Shown piece by piece: positions 32,292-46,799 of a DNA stretch of 64,000 bases. A program made the position numbers and the translations under genes. This DNA comes from Psococerastis gibbosa. Lineage: Eukaryota > Arthropoda > Insecta > Psocodea > Psocidae. The notes beneath the pieces were generated by a model. The model was not told the origin of the DNA. It did no database searches and worked only from the letters and a program-made list of their open reading frames with translations. Numbering within the stretch: the stretch's first letter is position 1; the number at the start of each line of letters is the position of its first letter. The stretch covers positions 12,076,874 to 12,140,873 of the forward strand of contig OZ020490.1 in assembly GCA_963971405.1 (NCBI GenBank), given 5' to 3'.

Positions 32292-35200
32292 CTGAAACAA
32301 AAGTAAGTTAATTAAATACGAGTAAACTAGTGTCTAGTCTTCAGAGAGAACTACTATGAACTGGGCTGATAAAGTAAGTTAATTAAATATTAATATAATT
32401 AATAAATTGCCAATACACCTTAAATTAATACCTTAACAGGAGAAATATAAAATACAATAAAATACTACATCACCAAAATTCAATAGGGGGATTTACTCTG
32501 TTGATAGAAAAGGTAAACTGTATATCGTAATGCAACTAATATATTTTAAATATTTTACTTATTTTTGATTTTAAAATCGTATGCAACTGATATGAAATTA
32601 AAACTAGATTCTTTGCTAACACGGGCAACATGCTGTATCATCTATAACGTTTACTGTGCGAGTCCCCCGACAAGTTTATTAACTTTATTAACAGGATTTT
32701 TGTATTACTATAGTAGAATTAATAACGTATTTATAAATATTTTCCTTCGGCGCAGGGGAGTACCGGCCGAAGAAGATCATTGTTTTTTTATAAAAAATGT
32801 TAAGCGCATACAAGCTACTTAATGAATGTACCACCTTGCCATCGAAGTCATTTTTTCTATGATAGGTCATAGGGGACAGATGGCCCTAGAAATTCAAAGA
32901 AAGAAATTTGTATCGTCAAGTAATGTGTCCACGGTCCGTTAGCCAGGTCTTATGACTCAGGCCGTTAAAGCCTTTTCGTTTACTCTAGTCTTTAACCTAG
33001 CTAGACGTTATACAAGTACATTATATTGTACGGTTCACCAGGTACTAGACCATACGGTACAAGATAGCAGGGTAAGGGTACTCAAATGCATGTGGGAAAG
33101 TCGGAAAATAGAATAGTAGAGGGTAAATTAATAAACATGCATACATAAAATGTATTTAAACTCACCTAGGATTCGGGTCAGCTCTGCTGTTTCCAAGAAT
33201 AATTCTCATGTGAGTGTCTCTGGCAAAGTGGAGATCAGTGGCGGCAAGAGTGGGGATGACAGCGGGAGCTACCTCCGTTTCCGGACTGTTTATATCACTG
33301 AGGGGCGAGTGCGGAGGCGACGCGTAGATGGGGCTCACAACTTCCGGCGTAGAGGCATGCCTGGCGCCACGACTCGACGCCATTTGCAATTGCTGCGTAA
33401 AGGATAAACCCTGAGACAGGAAATAGAAATATTGTCAAATGTGTAACTTTGAACTAGCGCTTAGGGCCGTGAGCCTTTGTATCTTATAGCTTTATTCTAT
33501 GGTTTCTTCGAAGTTTTGATAGTTATTCTCTATTTGGAACTGAGACAAATCTAAAAAACCAAATTTCAGTAATATTTTCCACATTCACTTTGTAATACTT
33601 CGTCAATAGGTCTTCTGCCATTAGGGACGGGAAAAAATCGGTTTAACAGTAAATACATAAATAATGAATTAATTTTTAGCTGAGACCAGCATAGCGGAGT
33701 TAGGGCCAGCTCTTACTTCAACTAGGGGTCAGCAACAAAAAGAGAAGTAAAATTTACAATACCATATTAATTCGAATTGATATTTCCTTAAAACTAAATA
33801 AGCGCCCACTCACACACACAGGCATGGGGCGGTTCGAATAAATCCTAGCCTATATCATGTTTGAAATTAAATAACGCAACGAACAAACTAACCAGGCGGG
33901 ATAGAACGTTTTCTCATGCTACAATAGATATGGACTTGAGAGGTAATTCGAAAATTAATACAATTTTATTGTTACCTATTGGCTGTTGCTATACAATTTA
34001 CAATACCATTTAAATTCGAATTGATATTTCCTTAAAACTAAATAAGCGCTCACTCACACACACAAACATGGGGCTGTTCGAATAAATCCTAGCCAGGCGG
34101 GACAAAACGTTTTCACATGCTACTATAGATGTGGACTTGGAGGTAATACTAAAATTAATACAATTTTATTGTTACCTGTTGCTGTACAAGTGGAGGAACA
34201 TGCTGCTGATCTTTCGAACTTTTTGTGCTATTTGTCAAATTGGAACTCGATTTGGAGTGGGATGAGTGCTGGGCGAGCGATAGATATTTACTATCAGATT
34301 CCAGGAATGAAGCTGCAACAATACATAAAAAAAAATGGTTGTCTGTAAAGACGGTTTACGGACGAGAGTTTAACGTGACAACGTCATAACAAAAAAAAAT
34401 TAAAACAGATTTAAAAAAATAAAAAACATAAAAAAAAAAATAAATTGTTGTAATAAGCAATGAAAACCACACTAAGATGCGGCGTAACGGATGAGTGTCA
34501 CGGATGAGCGTCACGTCACGCATCGGCGTAACTTTTCGTGCATGCACCCAGCGTGCCAGCCAGCGCTCATCGATTTATTAGACGCTCTCACGTCAAAAAT
34601 ATTCTGACACACGTTCCACACATGCGGACATTTCTATTGCTTGCTATTTCTCGGCTTTGTGCCCCTAACTTTGAACCGAGCCAGAAACCAGATTAACACC
34701 ACTGTCTGCAACATAACAAAAAGGACACTGGTGACCTCGAGGTCTTGAAAGAAATGGGAGAATCTGTCTATGGTGTGGCCAATCCCAAGAAACCTGGAGA
34801 GAGATGAATCTGTTGCCGGTTACGGCTCAACCCTGGTCACGACTACTTGCAAGCCCGCCTGCACCGCATTAGTCTTGCTGACGACAGCTGTCAGCTACGT
34901 AACCATGGAAGCGTGGACAGAGATCAACTGAGGGTTTGCACTGCCCTCATCCTCCCCAATGAAGACACCAATAATCGCTACTGGGAGGCCCTGCGTCAAA
35001 TGGTTGACATTTTGGATGAATTAAGGTAAAGTGAATTAATGTCTTGCCTTTGTTTCAATTTGGAAATTGTTCACTATTATTATTATTATTATTATTATTG
35101 CTTTCCAATTTATACGTAGTATAAGGAAAGCTTTGTGATGGTCCAAATTTTCGAATCCGAGATTTCAGCGGATTTACACGTTTTGAGGTCCCAGGAACCA

Positions 35201-37789
35201 AAAAAAGTGGTTTTCACGAAATGTCTGACTGTCGCGCTGTTTGTTCATAGATTTCCGAGAAAACTACTCGGTTGATTTCGATGAAATTTGGCATGTAGGT
35301 TCCCAAAAATCATACCTCGAGACAATTTTTTATTATTTTGGGCTAACTCAATTTGGGGGGTTTTATTCTCAAAAAACTCCAAAAAACGTCTAAAAAATTT
35401 ATTTCTCAAAAACGGCTCCAACGATTTCTTTTAAATTCACATATATTGTAGTCGTTATTAATATTAACGAAATGCGTGGGGTCGCTTGCTCCTTGATAGT
35501 TTGCTTCCGGGGTAAAAAAATAAAAATAACAAAATTTTAATGAAAAATTACTAAAAAAATAATTTTTCTGCGAAACCTTTCTATCGATGATTTCTACCTT
35601 CAGGTATGTTTTAGGTGTTAAATTGAGTAACGAAATCGGACAGGTTTCTTTCCCAGAAAAGTATTTGGTTTTGTAAAAAAAATGTTTTTTTTTTTAAAAA
35701 AAATGATAGAAAATTCACGCTCAAACGCATTGCATGCCCTGCCAGTATTGCTGTGTTAATGTTTGGGCGTCAGGTGGACAACCCCCCCCCCCCCCTCTGA
35801 GACATCGGAAATTTAACTATAGAAAAATTATTTACCATGAAATTACTCATTTTCTCTATCTAATAATTGTGATAAATTGGACAGCATGTTCTTTTTTATT
35901 TTGTAACCCTAAAAACTCAGTTACATTTCCATTGACCACCTTTCCATTTCCCCCTACGTTTCACCACTCAGCTAATGGTTTGGCGCCATCAATTTTATTT
36001 ACTATCTTTGGCAGTAACTTACCAGACATTTCGGGGGCTGAAGGTCTAACACACTCCTGTCTACTGGAATGCTCCTGCAGAAGCCTGACTACAGAGTCGT
36101 GTCCCGACTTGACGGCAACCCTAAACGCGTTCCGCCCGCAGTGGTCCGAATGGGCGGGGTCTGCTCCATGTTCTAGAAGGGCTCGTACGCACTCCTCGTG
36201 CCCTTCCTGAGCAGCAATACCTTCGAAATAAAGTGCATCCAATTAAATTAGGTTCACAGAAAATATTCATGACAGCTTTTAGAAGTAAACTAAAGAGGCC
36301 ATAGACGAATGCTTGTATGTGGAGGACATGATGTGGAACTAGACAGCCGGTGTTCTTCTCATGATTCTCAGTGCAGATATTACTAAAACCACTACAAACA
36401 ACTGGTTTATTGTTTTAGGCAATTTTTAAGTGTTTCACTTATTATTTATTTTTATTGTGTCTTAGGTTTAAGAACGCCTATTGTTTCATGTTATGACTCA
36501 GAAATTGTCTATTCTATTCATCCAGAACTCCAAACGTATACGGACACGTCATGAGCAATCTTACCAAGTGCAGTGGCGCCCTGGTTGCAAGTATGATCGG
36601 GACTAGCCCCATGATCCAGGAGTAATTGCACGATGGCGGCATGTCCCTGCCAGCTGGCCGAGTGCAGCGACGTCCTGTTCTCTCTGTCAACCCCGTCGAC
36701 CGCACAATGACCCAGCGTCAGCAGAAGTCGAACCATATCGAAATGGCCCTGCCACGCGCTTACGTGTAACGCTGTTCTACCCTGAAACACAGGAAAATAA
36801 ATGAAAATTGCCCTGACGGATTTAATACACAGCGATTTCTCTAGCGACAAATACATTAACTTGTACAATGACATCACTAATAAATTTTAGACTACCAAAT
36901 AAAATTAAAACCGATCTGCATTAAAGATAGAAAAACACACAAAAAATTAGCCACTGTTCATAATGTCAATATGTCAATATGTGGAGCCTATAATACGCAA
37001 AAGGCGATTTGCCACAAAAAATAATTTTTGGTCGCATTACTGCTACAAAAATTTAAATAAAAAGGCTAATTGGCTATTAGTATCATGGACTATTAATTAA
37101 AATATTACATCCCACAATGTAGGTTTTACAAGTTTTTGTCTCTCCTGCATTTATAGCTTCAAGTAAGAAATAGCCTTTTGCATACATGCTCCTCATACAT
37201 TAAAAAAGGAAAAAAATACACTGTATATGCTGTGGATATTCCTCCCATTACATACCTCCGTATCTCTGCTCTCTGCATCAGGTCGGCCATGCTCCAGCAG
37301 AAACCTTGTCATAGGCAGTCTATTTTCTAAGGCTAACACATACAACGTTGTCCGGCCGTCCGCATCCTTTGCGTCAACATCGGCATTATGCACCAGCAGT
37401 AAACGGACGATTTCGTAATGTCCCTCCAAGGCAGCCAACCTAAAAGAACAAAATATAGGCATCTGTGCAAATGATGTAACGCCATAATAAAAGGAAATGT
37501 TTTTCGATAGTCCCAAATACAGTTCTATGTACATAAGACATTGATGGATTTTTTTTTTCTTTTTTAAATTTATGGTGCCCCTACTACCTCTTTTTCGACC
37601 ATTCAGAGCAAGCCTTGGACACATCAAAACAACAATAAATCGTCGTGACGATTTCGTAATGTCCCTCCAAGGCAGCCAACCTAAAAGAACAAAATATAGG
37701 CATCTGTGCAAATGATGTAACGCCATAATAAAAGGAAATGTTTTTCGATAGTCCCAAATACAGTTCTATGTACATAAGACATTGATGGA

Positions 37790-37820
<31 letters not shown>

Positions 37821-40800
37821 TGGTGCCCCTACTACCTCTTTTTCGACCATTCAGAGCAAGCCTTGGACACATCAAAACAACAATAAATCGTCGTGACTGC
37901 AAGAATGCAAGAAGACGTTGTAGGTGGCACCAGAATTAAAAAAATATCCTTGGCGGGAGCGAAGCGAATGTCCTATCACTCCTATATAGAACTCTAATCC
38001 CAACCGATCCGATAAAAACAGGGTATCATCCAATTTGACTAGGGTTTATCTGAACAATTCTTATATTAACAGAACTAAACTGGAAATGGAGATTAGTTCT
38101 GTGCTCATCAAATGGGTGATCTGAGATGTTAGCATCAGGATGACAACATTACTTAGCTCTATATCAAAAATGCATGCAAATAACCCATGGAACTGAGGGT
38201 AGCATTGCTATCGAAGTAGAGATTGTTTTTGATAGAGATGCAATACCTGGGTCAACTTCACTATTATAGATATAAATTATGCTGACTGCTCTGGTATCTA
38301 AAACCTGGAGAAACCCATTTCAATGCAACACCCAAATTATCAGTTACAATATCGGCAAGTTCTCTTAATTTACATACCTGAGTGGTGTCTTTCCGTCATG
38401 AGCCCTCTGATCCGGCGGAGCATTGTACGCCTCCAAGAGCGCCTGCACCAGAGAGACATGACCCTCCTGCGCGGCCAAATGCAGCGCCCCTTTCCCATCG
38501 TTGTCAGGCTCGTCCACGTGGCCACCGCCTTCTAATAATGCCTCACAAACCTCCAGGTGACCCTCGAAGGCGGCGTAGTGGAGGGGGGTCCAGCCCGAGT
38601 TGTCACGATGCTGCTCGTCTAGCCCTGAAAGTAATTAGGGTAACCAGTGAGAGGAGAGAAGCAGTTGTGCATGATAGATGAATTTGAACGAAATTTGAAA
38701 TTGTTTACGACAAAGAGAGACATGAGAATATTGAGGGTAGCTTTAACCATTTGTACAACTTTAATAACTTTTACAAACCTCTGTCTACAAGCTGCTTGAC
38801 GACAGCAGTGTTACCCTGCGCTGCAGCGACCGACAGAACGGTGCGGCCCTCGTTGTCTATGCTGTCAACATAACAACCCCAAAACAGCAGCAGGTTGACA
38901 ACAGATGCGTGACCCATCGACGCAGCAGCCCACAGAGGAGTCCGGCCTGACCGGTCAGCATGATCTACGTCTGCTTCGTACTCCAGGAGAAGCTCGCAGA
39001 CGTCCCTGAAAGACAAAGACGCGGGCTGTAGGAAGACACTTTCGGTTGGTCACAGTTCAGGACCAATGGGGAAGGTCAAGATTGTGATGACAAATGAATC
39101 CAATCTCACCGCCTTTCAAACAGCTCAGTCTACTGTGTCTGTATAAAGTAAGTTGTCCCAAAAATCTGTTTGGTGTCGCGTGGCATATTTTAATTGTCAG
39201 TAAAACACAAGGAGTACTGTCTGGAGGGATCCACAGTGACATGGTGATAGACAGCCAATTTTTAATCGAATTACTATACTGTCTGTGAGGCTCACCAAAT
39301 GGCGTATTGAGTGGAAACCGAGCCTCTGGGCCCTCAAAAACAAAAGTTCCTACACAAAGTGAAAGACTCTTTGCATTGACCGCCAGCAATATCAACCTTC
39401 TACACTGCCACAGAAGGTCTTTAAGGTGCACACATGTTATAGCGATTTCTTTAAGAATTACTTGTATAGGGATAAAATATCGTACCTGTGACCTTCAAAG
39501 GCAGCAACAAGTAGAGGGGTCATGCCATCCTTGTCTTGATGATCAACTGTAGCGCCACGCTCCAGTAACAAGTTCACCACCTGCAAAACGATTTGAATAC
39601 ACAATTATTGGACTTTTAAATGAGCCCTCAGTCCCTCTATCTTCCCTATATATTACCGGCAGAAGGCGAAACTTTTCGTTCCTCATCACATGGTTGAAGT
39701 TTCCATTTCTTAACCGTCAGCAGCAACTCGGCTTCTATATCTATTCGCCTCAGGACCTTAGAATTAGGGGTTCAATAAATTGGTTATCATCAGTCCCATC
39801 GTCTATCAGATTTTCCACGTTACCTAAGTAATAAAGCTATTATGTTCTCACTTAGGCGCATATTCCACCAACGTCAATAGTGATATTGAATGTAGTATTG
39901 ACGGACATTTCAATTTTTCATTGATACACGGCATTCCACTTGTTTTTTCAACTATTAATCACTTTTCTTCTAATGACACGTAACCGCCAAAGTTTTGAAA
40001 TTTGTTTGTATTTGTTTTCTTCGTCCACTCATTATTTTTAATAAAACCTAATAATAGTAGGAGATCCAAAGTAAGATCGACCTTCACCGATCTGTTTAAT
40101 GGATGTAAACTGTTTTATAAACAATCTATTAAAATGTTTGTACTTAACATATTCCATGACGCCAATTTAGTTTGTTATTGTTTGCAGCGCGTGATTTTAC
40201 TCTATGATCATTGATCAATTTTAATTATGGCATAGAGTAAAATTCAAATTTCCGTCAATACTACATTTACTATCACTATTGACGTTGATGGAATATGCGC
40301 CTAAGTAATGTCCATCAACATACCTTGATGTAGCCTTCACTGTGAGGAACGCAGAGAGCAGCAACACTCAGAGCAGTCCTGCCATCCACATCTTGATGGT
40401 CAATATCCGCCCCGTTGTCCAGAAGATGTTCCACAATGGCGGCGTGTCCCATGTATGACGCGGCTATTAGCGCAGTTCTGCCTTCGTCATCTGTATGGTT
40501 CACGTCTGCATCATGCGCTACAAGCACTGCAAGGAAGGGAAAAAATACGATTGCTATGGCGCGGTTTCCACCGACCTCTAAGTGCAAAATACACATACGG
40601 TGACGTGGTAGCAGACATTCAAGACTTAGGTTGGGTTTCCACCGACCTCTCATTGCAGAATGCAAATGACATTGACGGAAATTTTATTATTTTATTAATG
40701 ATATATGCCACCACGTCACCGTATGTGCATTCTGCACTTAGAGGTCGGTGGAAACCGCGCCTATGCAAATAAGTTTACCCATTGCAATTAATATACTGTA

Positions 40801-43800
40801 GTAGCAAACTGTCAAATGATTTACAAAGTTAGAGTAGCATACGATATTTAAATTAAGCTAAACAGTGGTCACGAACGACAACATATTAACCACTCGAGGC
40901 GTGGCGTGGGCCGTGGTCGAGTGGTTAGAACTTGCATTTCAGTCGGGAGAACGGTAGTTCGAATCCTCAAGGGGATCGGATTTACTTAATAATTCAGAGT
41001 AGAATACAAGAGCGATGAGGCAATGACCAAAAATCATCAATCCTTCTCAGGACTAAGCCTGATGATGGGAGTAGCACCCACTCCCCTTCCCCTGACAATG
41101 GACTCCGCCTTAATTATTCGATGACCATGCCTCTAATGACTATTAACACAACGAACAATGTAAGTCCAATTAACCCTTTATTAAATAGTATTAAACCATT
41201 GCCATCAACCTTTTCAAATAGAGATGGTTAAACATAATGGTACTGCTTGTTAGCGGCGACACAATGTACATGGAGCCAAAAGAAGAAGCCCATAGATTAG
41301 CACTTCCGCAGAAGAAGAACTGGTAGGTAATAATAACGCTATAAACATGAGGAGACAACCAGGGGCAAATACGTGTAAGTTCTTGATAAATCAAATATAT
41401 TAATAATCAATAAGGCGCTTATTCCACCAACGTCAATAGTGATAGTAAATGTAGTATTGACGGATTTGAATTTTTCATTGATACACGCCATTCCACTGGT
41501 TTTTTCAACTATTGATCACTTTTCTTCTAAGGCGGGGTTCTATGTACGTCAATCGTCAATGAGAAATATGGTTTTGACGTGGTAGCAGACATTTTTAGTA
41601 TGTCTTTAATGTCTGCTAAACCTTCAATTTCATATTTCTCATTGACGATTGACGTATGTGGAAACCCCGCCTAATGATATGTATGCGCCAAATTTTTGAA
41701 ATTTATTTGCATTTGTTTTTTGAAATTTTGTTTGTATTTGTTTTCTTCGTACACTTATTATTTGTAATAAAACCTAATAATAGTAATAGTAAGATCAACC
41801 TTCACCGATCTGTTTAATGGATGAAAATTGTTTTATAAACAATAAAATATAAAATGTTTGTACTTAACTTATTCCATGACGCCATTTTAGTTTGTTATTG
41901 TTTGCAACGCGTGATTTTACTCTATGATCATTGATCAATTTTACCTATGGCATAGAGTAAAATTCAAATTTCCGTCAATACTACATTTACTATCGCTATT
42001 GACGTTGGTGGAATAAGCGCCTAATAAAACCAATATCGATGAATTATAGCTGGTTACTTACATTTGACTATGGCATCATGGCCACCCCATGAGGCGGCTC
42101 GCAGCGCGGTTCTCTGATCGGAATCAGCGACATCGACATCAGCGCCCCTGCTGAGTAGAAGATCAACTACTGAGGTATGGCCTCCCCAGGCAGCGGCTCT
42201 CAGGGCAGTCCAGCCCTCGCAGTCGGAATGATTGACGTTCGCGCCCGCATCTAAAAGACCCTGAAATAGATCAAAATAATTACTTCAATGCGCGAAGAAG
42301 TGATTAGAAGAGGTACAGGGTATGCGAAGGAGAAGAAGAACAAGGAAGAGATACGGGAAACAAAAGGAAGACGATCTGAGAAGTGTGGGACGGGAACCGG
42401 AATGATCAGGAGGGACAGAAAGGAGTGGAGGAGGCTCATTTGTCACAATCTCGGCATGTGTTGCAGCTCTTACACGTCCGACATGTGTCATTTTATGGTG
42501 TATATGGTAAATATTTAATAGTTTCTACATTGACGTGTTTATAAAATAAGAATAACTTAGTTATATAGTAACCACGAAAGAAACATAATAAATAGCGACG
42601 AGGCTATCGTAATGTTGAAAATACAACATTTTCTGGTTCATATATGTCTGATTTTAATCGTTTCATTGTACCTTAGGCACTTGACTATTAATAACACGGC
42701 AGTCGTACCAGTAATAGCAATAGCCCGCATGACTTATGTTGACAATGCTGTTATTAAAGTTACTCAGGTTGCAGTCTCCAAGGTAGTACAGCAGACGGCA
42801 ATGACATAATCTATTATTAGGTAAAGTTTCCCCATGGCTCACCTTCAGAACCAGCAGGAAGCCGTGTCTAGCAGGCCTCAGCCTCCAGGTGGCCAAGATG
42901 AGCTGGAGAGGTGTAGCGTTGTCCTGATTAGCAACGGCACCAGAAATCTATCACTAAGCTCACCTCTAAAACCTGCAGGTAACCATGCCTGGCAGCGAGA
43001 TTCAACGCAGTCTGCCCGTGGCGGTCCTCAGACTCCAGCTCCAGTTCCGGGTACGTGGCCAGCACGAGGTGTAGCGCTGTCCTGACTAGCAACGGCACCA
43101 GAAATCTATTACTAAGCTCACCTCTAAAACCTGCAGGTAACCATGTCTGGCAGCGAGATTCAACGCAGTCTGCCCGTGGCGGTCCTCAGACTCTAGCTCC
43201 AGTTCCGGGTACGTGGCCAGCACGAGCTGGAGAAGTGTCGCGTTGTCTTGACTAGCAACGGCGTGGAGCAGCCGCCCGTCCAACGGCCCCGTCTCGCCGT
43301 TCAACGAATTGAGCAGTTCTTGCAGAGGGTCCACCTCCTTGGCGTCGGGACTAGCAGCCCGCGAAGCCTAGAACGGGACGAAAATATTGGTTACTTGCTC
43401 AAGAACCTCCTACATTTTTTTATACCTAAACATTAAATAAAGAACCGGTCCGAGTTTACTCGAACATGCTTTCCAATTTATCAATTAGTAGATAAGAGAT
43501 AATGAGTTATTTCGGATCCCTCTGACTATTAGGTTCATTTGTGAAGTCATTTTGTAGATGGTAGCATCCGCAGCACCAGTTGCTAAGAAATCAAAGTGTT
43601 GATTATTCCATCAATGACATTTTAAAATTATTTTATTTATATATTATTTAGAAGACGTGATATTTTTCTATAAATCATGGAACATATACTAATATTATAT
43701 TATATGCAGCGCAATAAGGTCCAGGCATAGTAAAAAAATATTACAAAAAATATTAAAAGAATTAATTAGATGCTAAGAACTTAGTTTTCCCATACAAACG

Positions 43801-46763
43801 GCGGCCATTTTGAATAACGTGGATATCTTATTGTCGTCAGCGATCCTAGAGATGAAAACTGCCCCTACAGAACCTTATAGAATAGTAGTAAATCAGTCAG
43901 GTGATCTGCTGTGTTTTAGAGAGCTTTTTTAATTTTTTATATTTTCTATTTATTTATAAATATCGTTGTGAAATTGACTCAGTCATTCTTTGAATAAAAA
44001 AAAAAATACATACCTGACTAGAAAGCCCGCCATCTCTCGACAGCGAATTACAATTGGACACTTTAGCACCAGCCTCGGTTAAAATTTTCAAAACAGTCGG
44101 GTCCTTCGGTATAGGAACATCACCCTCCGGCTTCAAACTGATCACTGACGACAAGAAACTATCCTCATTCAAACTCTTCTCCAAACCATTCAGCAGCAAC
44201 TCCAACTCTTCGTCCCGAGAAATAGTCTCCTTCATCTCGTTACTCGAAGACATTGTAGTTGTTGTTACACCTAAGGTCGACGCGTCCTCGGATTTAACAA
44301 AACCAGAATCTTCCGAATCTAACTTAACATGATTCTGAATGTCAGCAGCAGTCGTAGAAAATTTAAAATTTTGTTCGTTTATATCTTTTAAAAATTCCGG
44401 TGACTTATCCAACGATTCCGTTTCTTCTTTAATTGACGATGATTGCTTGACGTGATCAAATTCTAAATGATCATAATCATCGTTCGATTTGGAATTTCGT
44501 TCTAAATCCCTCCTGCCATACGGCTCAAACTCCAGCTCTTCGTAACTTTCTTTTAATTTCTCATACTCATTATCTTTGGTTTTCTTCGTTTTCGAGACTC
44601 GCTTCGACCTTCTTACTTCGGTTACCTCAATAACTGGCTTTTCTTCAGCTAATAAACAATTTTCAACTTTCGCCCCAGACTGTACTAGCCATAAAACAAT
44701 TAAGGTATTGTAATCTATAGGTAAATGGTCGAGAATGCTCTGCGGAGGTAGAGGTATTCGTGTTAAATGCAATGCGAAATTTTGAATTTCATCGGGAGGT
44801 AGTGTTTTGGCGCGAAGAGTCATACTCATGGCTAACATGGCGTGGCCGTCGTCGGCGGAACATAAATATTTTCGTGTGCAGTGCTTGACATCAAGGAGCC
44901 ATTCTGCGAAGCTATGGTGGAAAAGCAGAAGAGTTCCGTTGTTATGGAGTCGTAGAACGCGGCGTAACAATTGCAAGCGGTTTGTAAAGCTTTGCCGTGA
45001 CATTTTTGTGTTGTGCGTCCACACGGCTTCGTATACTTCGGATATTGTCAATGGTCGTCGGGAAGCTAATATTACGTTTAGGATAGGTTGAATCTAAAAC
45101 AAAAAAATTACATGCAGTATTTGTTAATGAAACGAAATAAGGAAAACCAAGATAGCTTAGACTCGTTCCCATACTTAGTAAAGTTGAGCTACACACAATG
45201 TCAATAGTAAGCATGTCTGAGCTTACCCATTGGCACTTGTGGTCAGTGTGGGTTGACATCGCGGAGTAAACCTGAACTTTATACGTGAGACGTACCTTTG
45301 ATAAATGCTGCGTATGAAATAATCGTTGGCATAGCCAGAGGTAGAGTCCGTTGAGCGTGCCAGGTATCTCCTTCAGGTCCCGCGCCAACATCAGTCTTTC
45401 TCTCAGCCCATCGAGGACCCGTTCCAGGTACAGAAAACACCCGGCCGACTTGATCTGCAGCTGATTCAGCATCTCCACCGTCTCGCGACGCATTCCCGAT
45501 CGCAGCCCATCTTCAGAATGAACCCGAGCGAGGATGTATTGCTGAACATCACGCACAACCTGGAAATAAACGAGAATATGCATATTTTAATGATTAGAAA
45601 GAATAATAAAAATAATAGAATTAGATTAGAATATTGTGGTCCTGGGACGTCCTTATGGCTTGGCCTTATTCTTATTTATCACATGGTTTGCAGCAACAAT
45701 TTTTAATCTCAGTTTCCGTCTGATGGGTCCTGGCTAGTTCTTTAGATCTCTAATTAGGTTCAACATCTCAGGTGTGTCGGGAAAACTCAGTCTCGCTGAT
45801 TTGGGTCCCGGCGCACTCGAACTTTGATGGGAATGAAAGAGCCGACGAGCTGGCTCGAAAAGGTGCAGAAACGCCATTCATTGGTGCAGAACCTAAGTAC
45901 GGGATGGCTTATTGCCAGGCCCGTACTTCTGTACAAAAATGGGTGCAGAGAAAAACTGCAGAGGAATGGAAGAAAGTCCCGGAAAGCAGATTTGCTAAGA
46001 AGGTTATTCCGGGTCCTAGTAAAAAGCTCACCGATCAGCTTCTCTCTTTAAGTAGAGAGCAAGCTAGAAGGGTGGTTGGCACGCTTACGGGCCACGGCCA
46101 CTTCAACAAACACATGCATAGGGTTGGCGTGAAAAACGACAGTAGATGCAGACTGTGTGAAGTTGAAGAAGAAACAGCTGAACACATTCTCCTTGAATGT
46201 GAAGCGCTGGGACAAACTCGATACCAAACTCTTGGCCACCCTAGGTCTGAAGAGGAAACCATCCGATCTAATCCCATCACAAAAACACTAGAATTTATCA
46301 AAAAGACTGGTGTTATAAGATGGGCGTAGACGGCAAACGTGGAAGCAAAAGACCTTCTAGGTCGACGCTTATAGGAACTCAAACGAGTAGGCCCCACGAA
46401 GGAAAAAAAAAAAAAAAACATCTCATTTATTTCTTTCAGCTTCAGGCTGTCTACGCACACCTTACTTGGTCGAATCCTAACATTTGTGCCCTCAATAGTG
46501 CTTTCAATTACAAACGAAAATAGTCATATGAATAATAATTAACAATATATCAATGTAAACTCACATGTGACTTGCGAAGATCATCTAAAGTCAATTTACG
46601 AAAGCCCGTGAACATTTTTGAGATGTTTTTACTCTGTCTCCGACTGGTACAGACCAACATAAGCCATTGCGGGAATAGGTGATGGTGGCTGCCCAATAAT
46701 TCCGCTATTGTTGAACTACTCCCTCCATTGCTCGAACGACAGTCCAATTTTCGACCTGAAACC

Positions 46764-46799
<36 letters not shown>

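Noticed and set aside
32565..32822. 85-codon plus-strand frame
   Set aside because: Ends inside SINE-derived sequence; composition is non-coding.
35734..36210. 158-codon plus-strand open frame
   Set aside because: It is the antisense shadow of ANKRD50 exon 15 joined to the end of a TIR element.
40910..40985. Functional tRNA gene
   Set aside because: The B box is perfect, but the acceptor stem does not close and the sequence continues as a repeat body.
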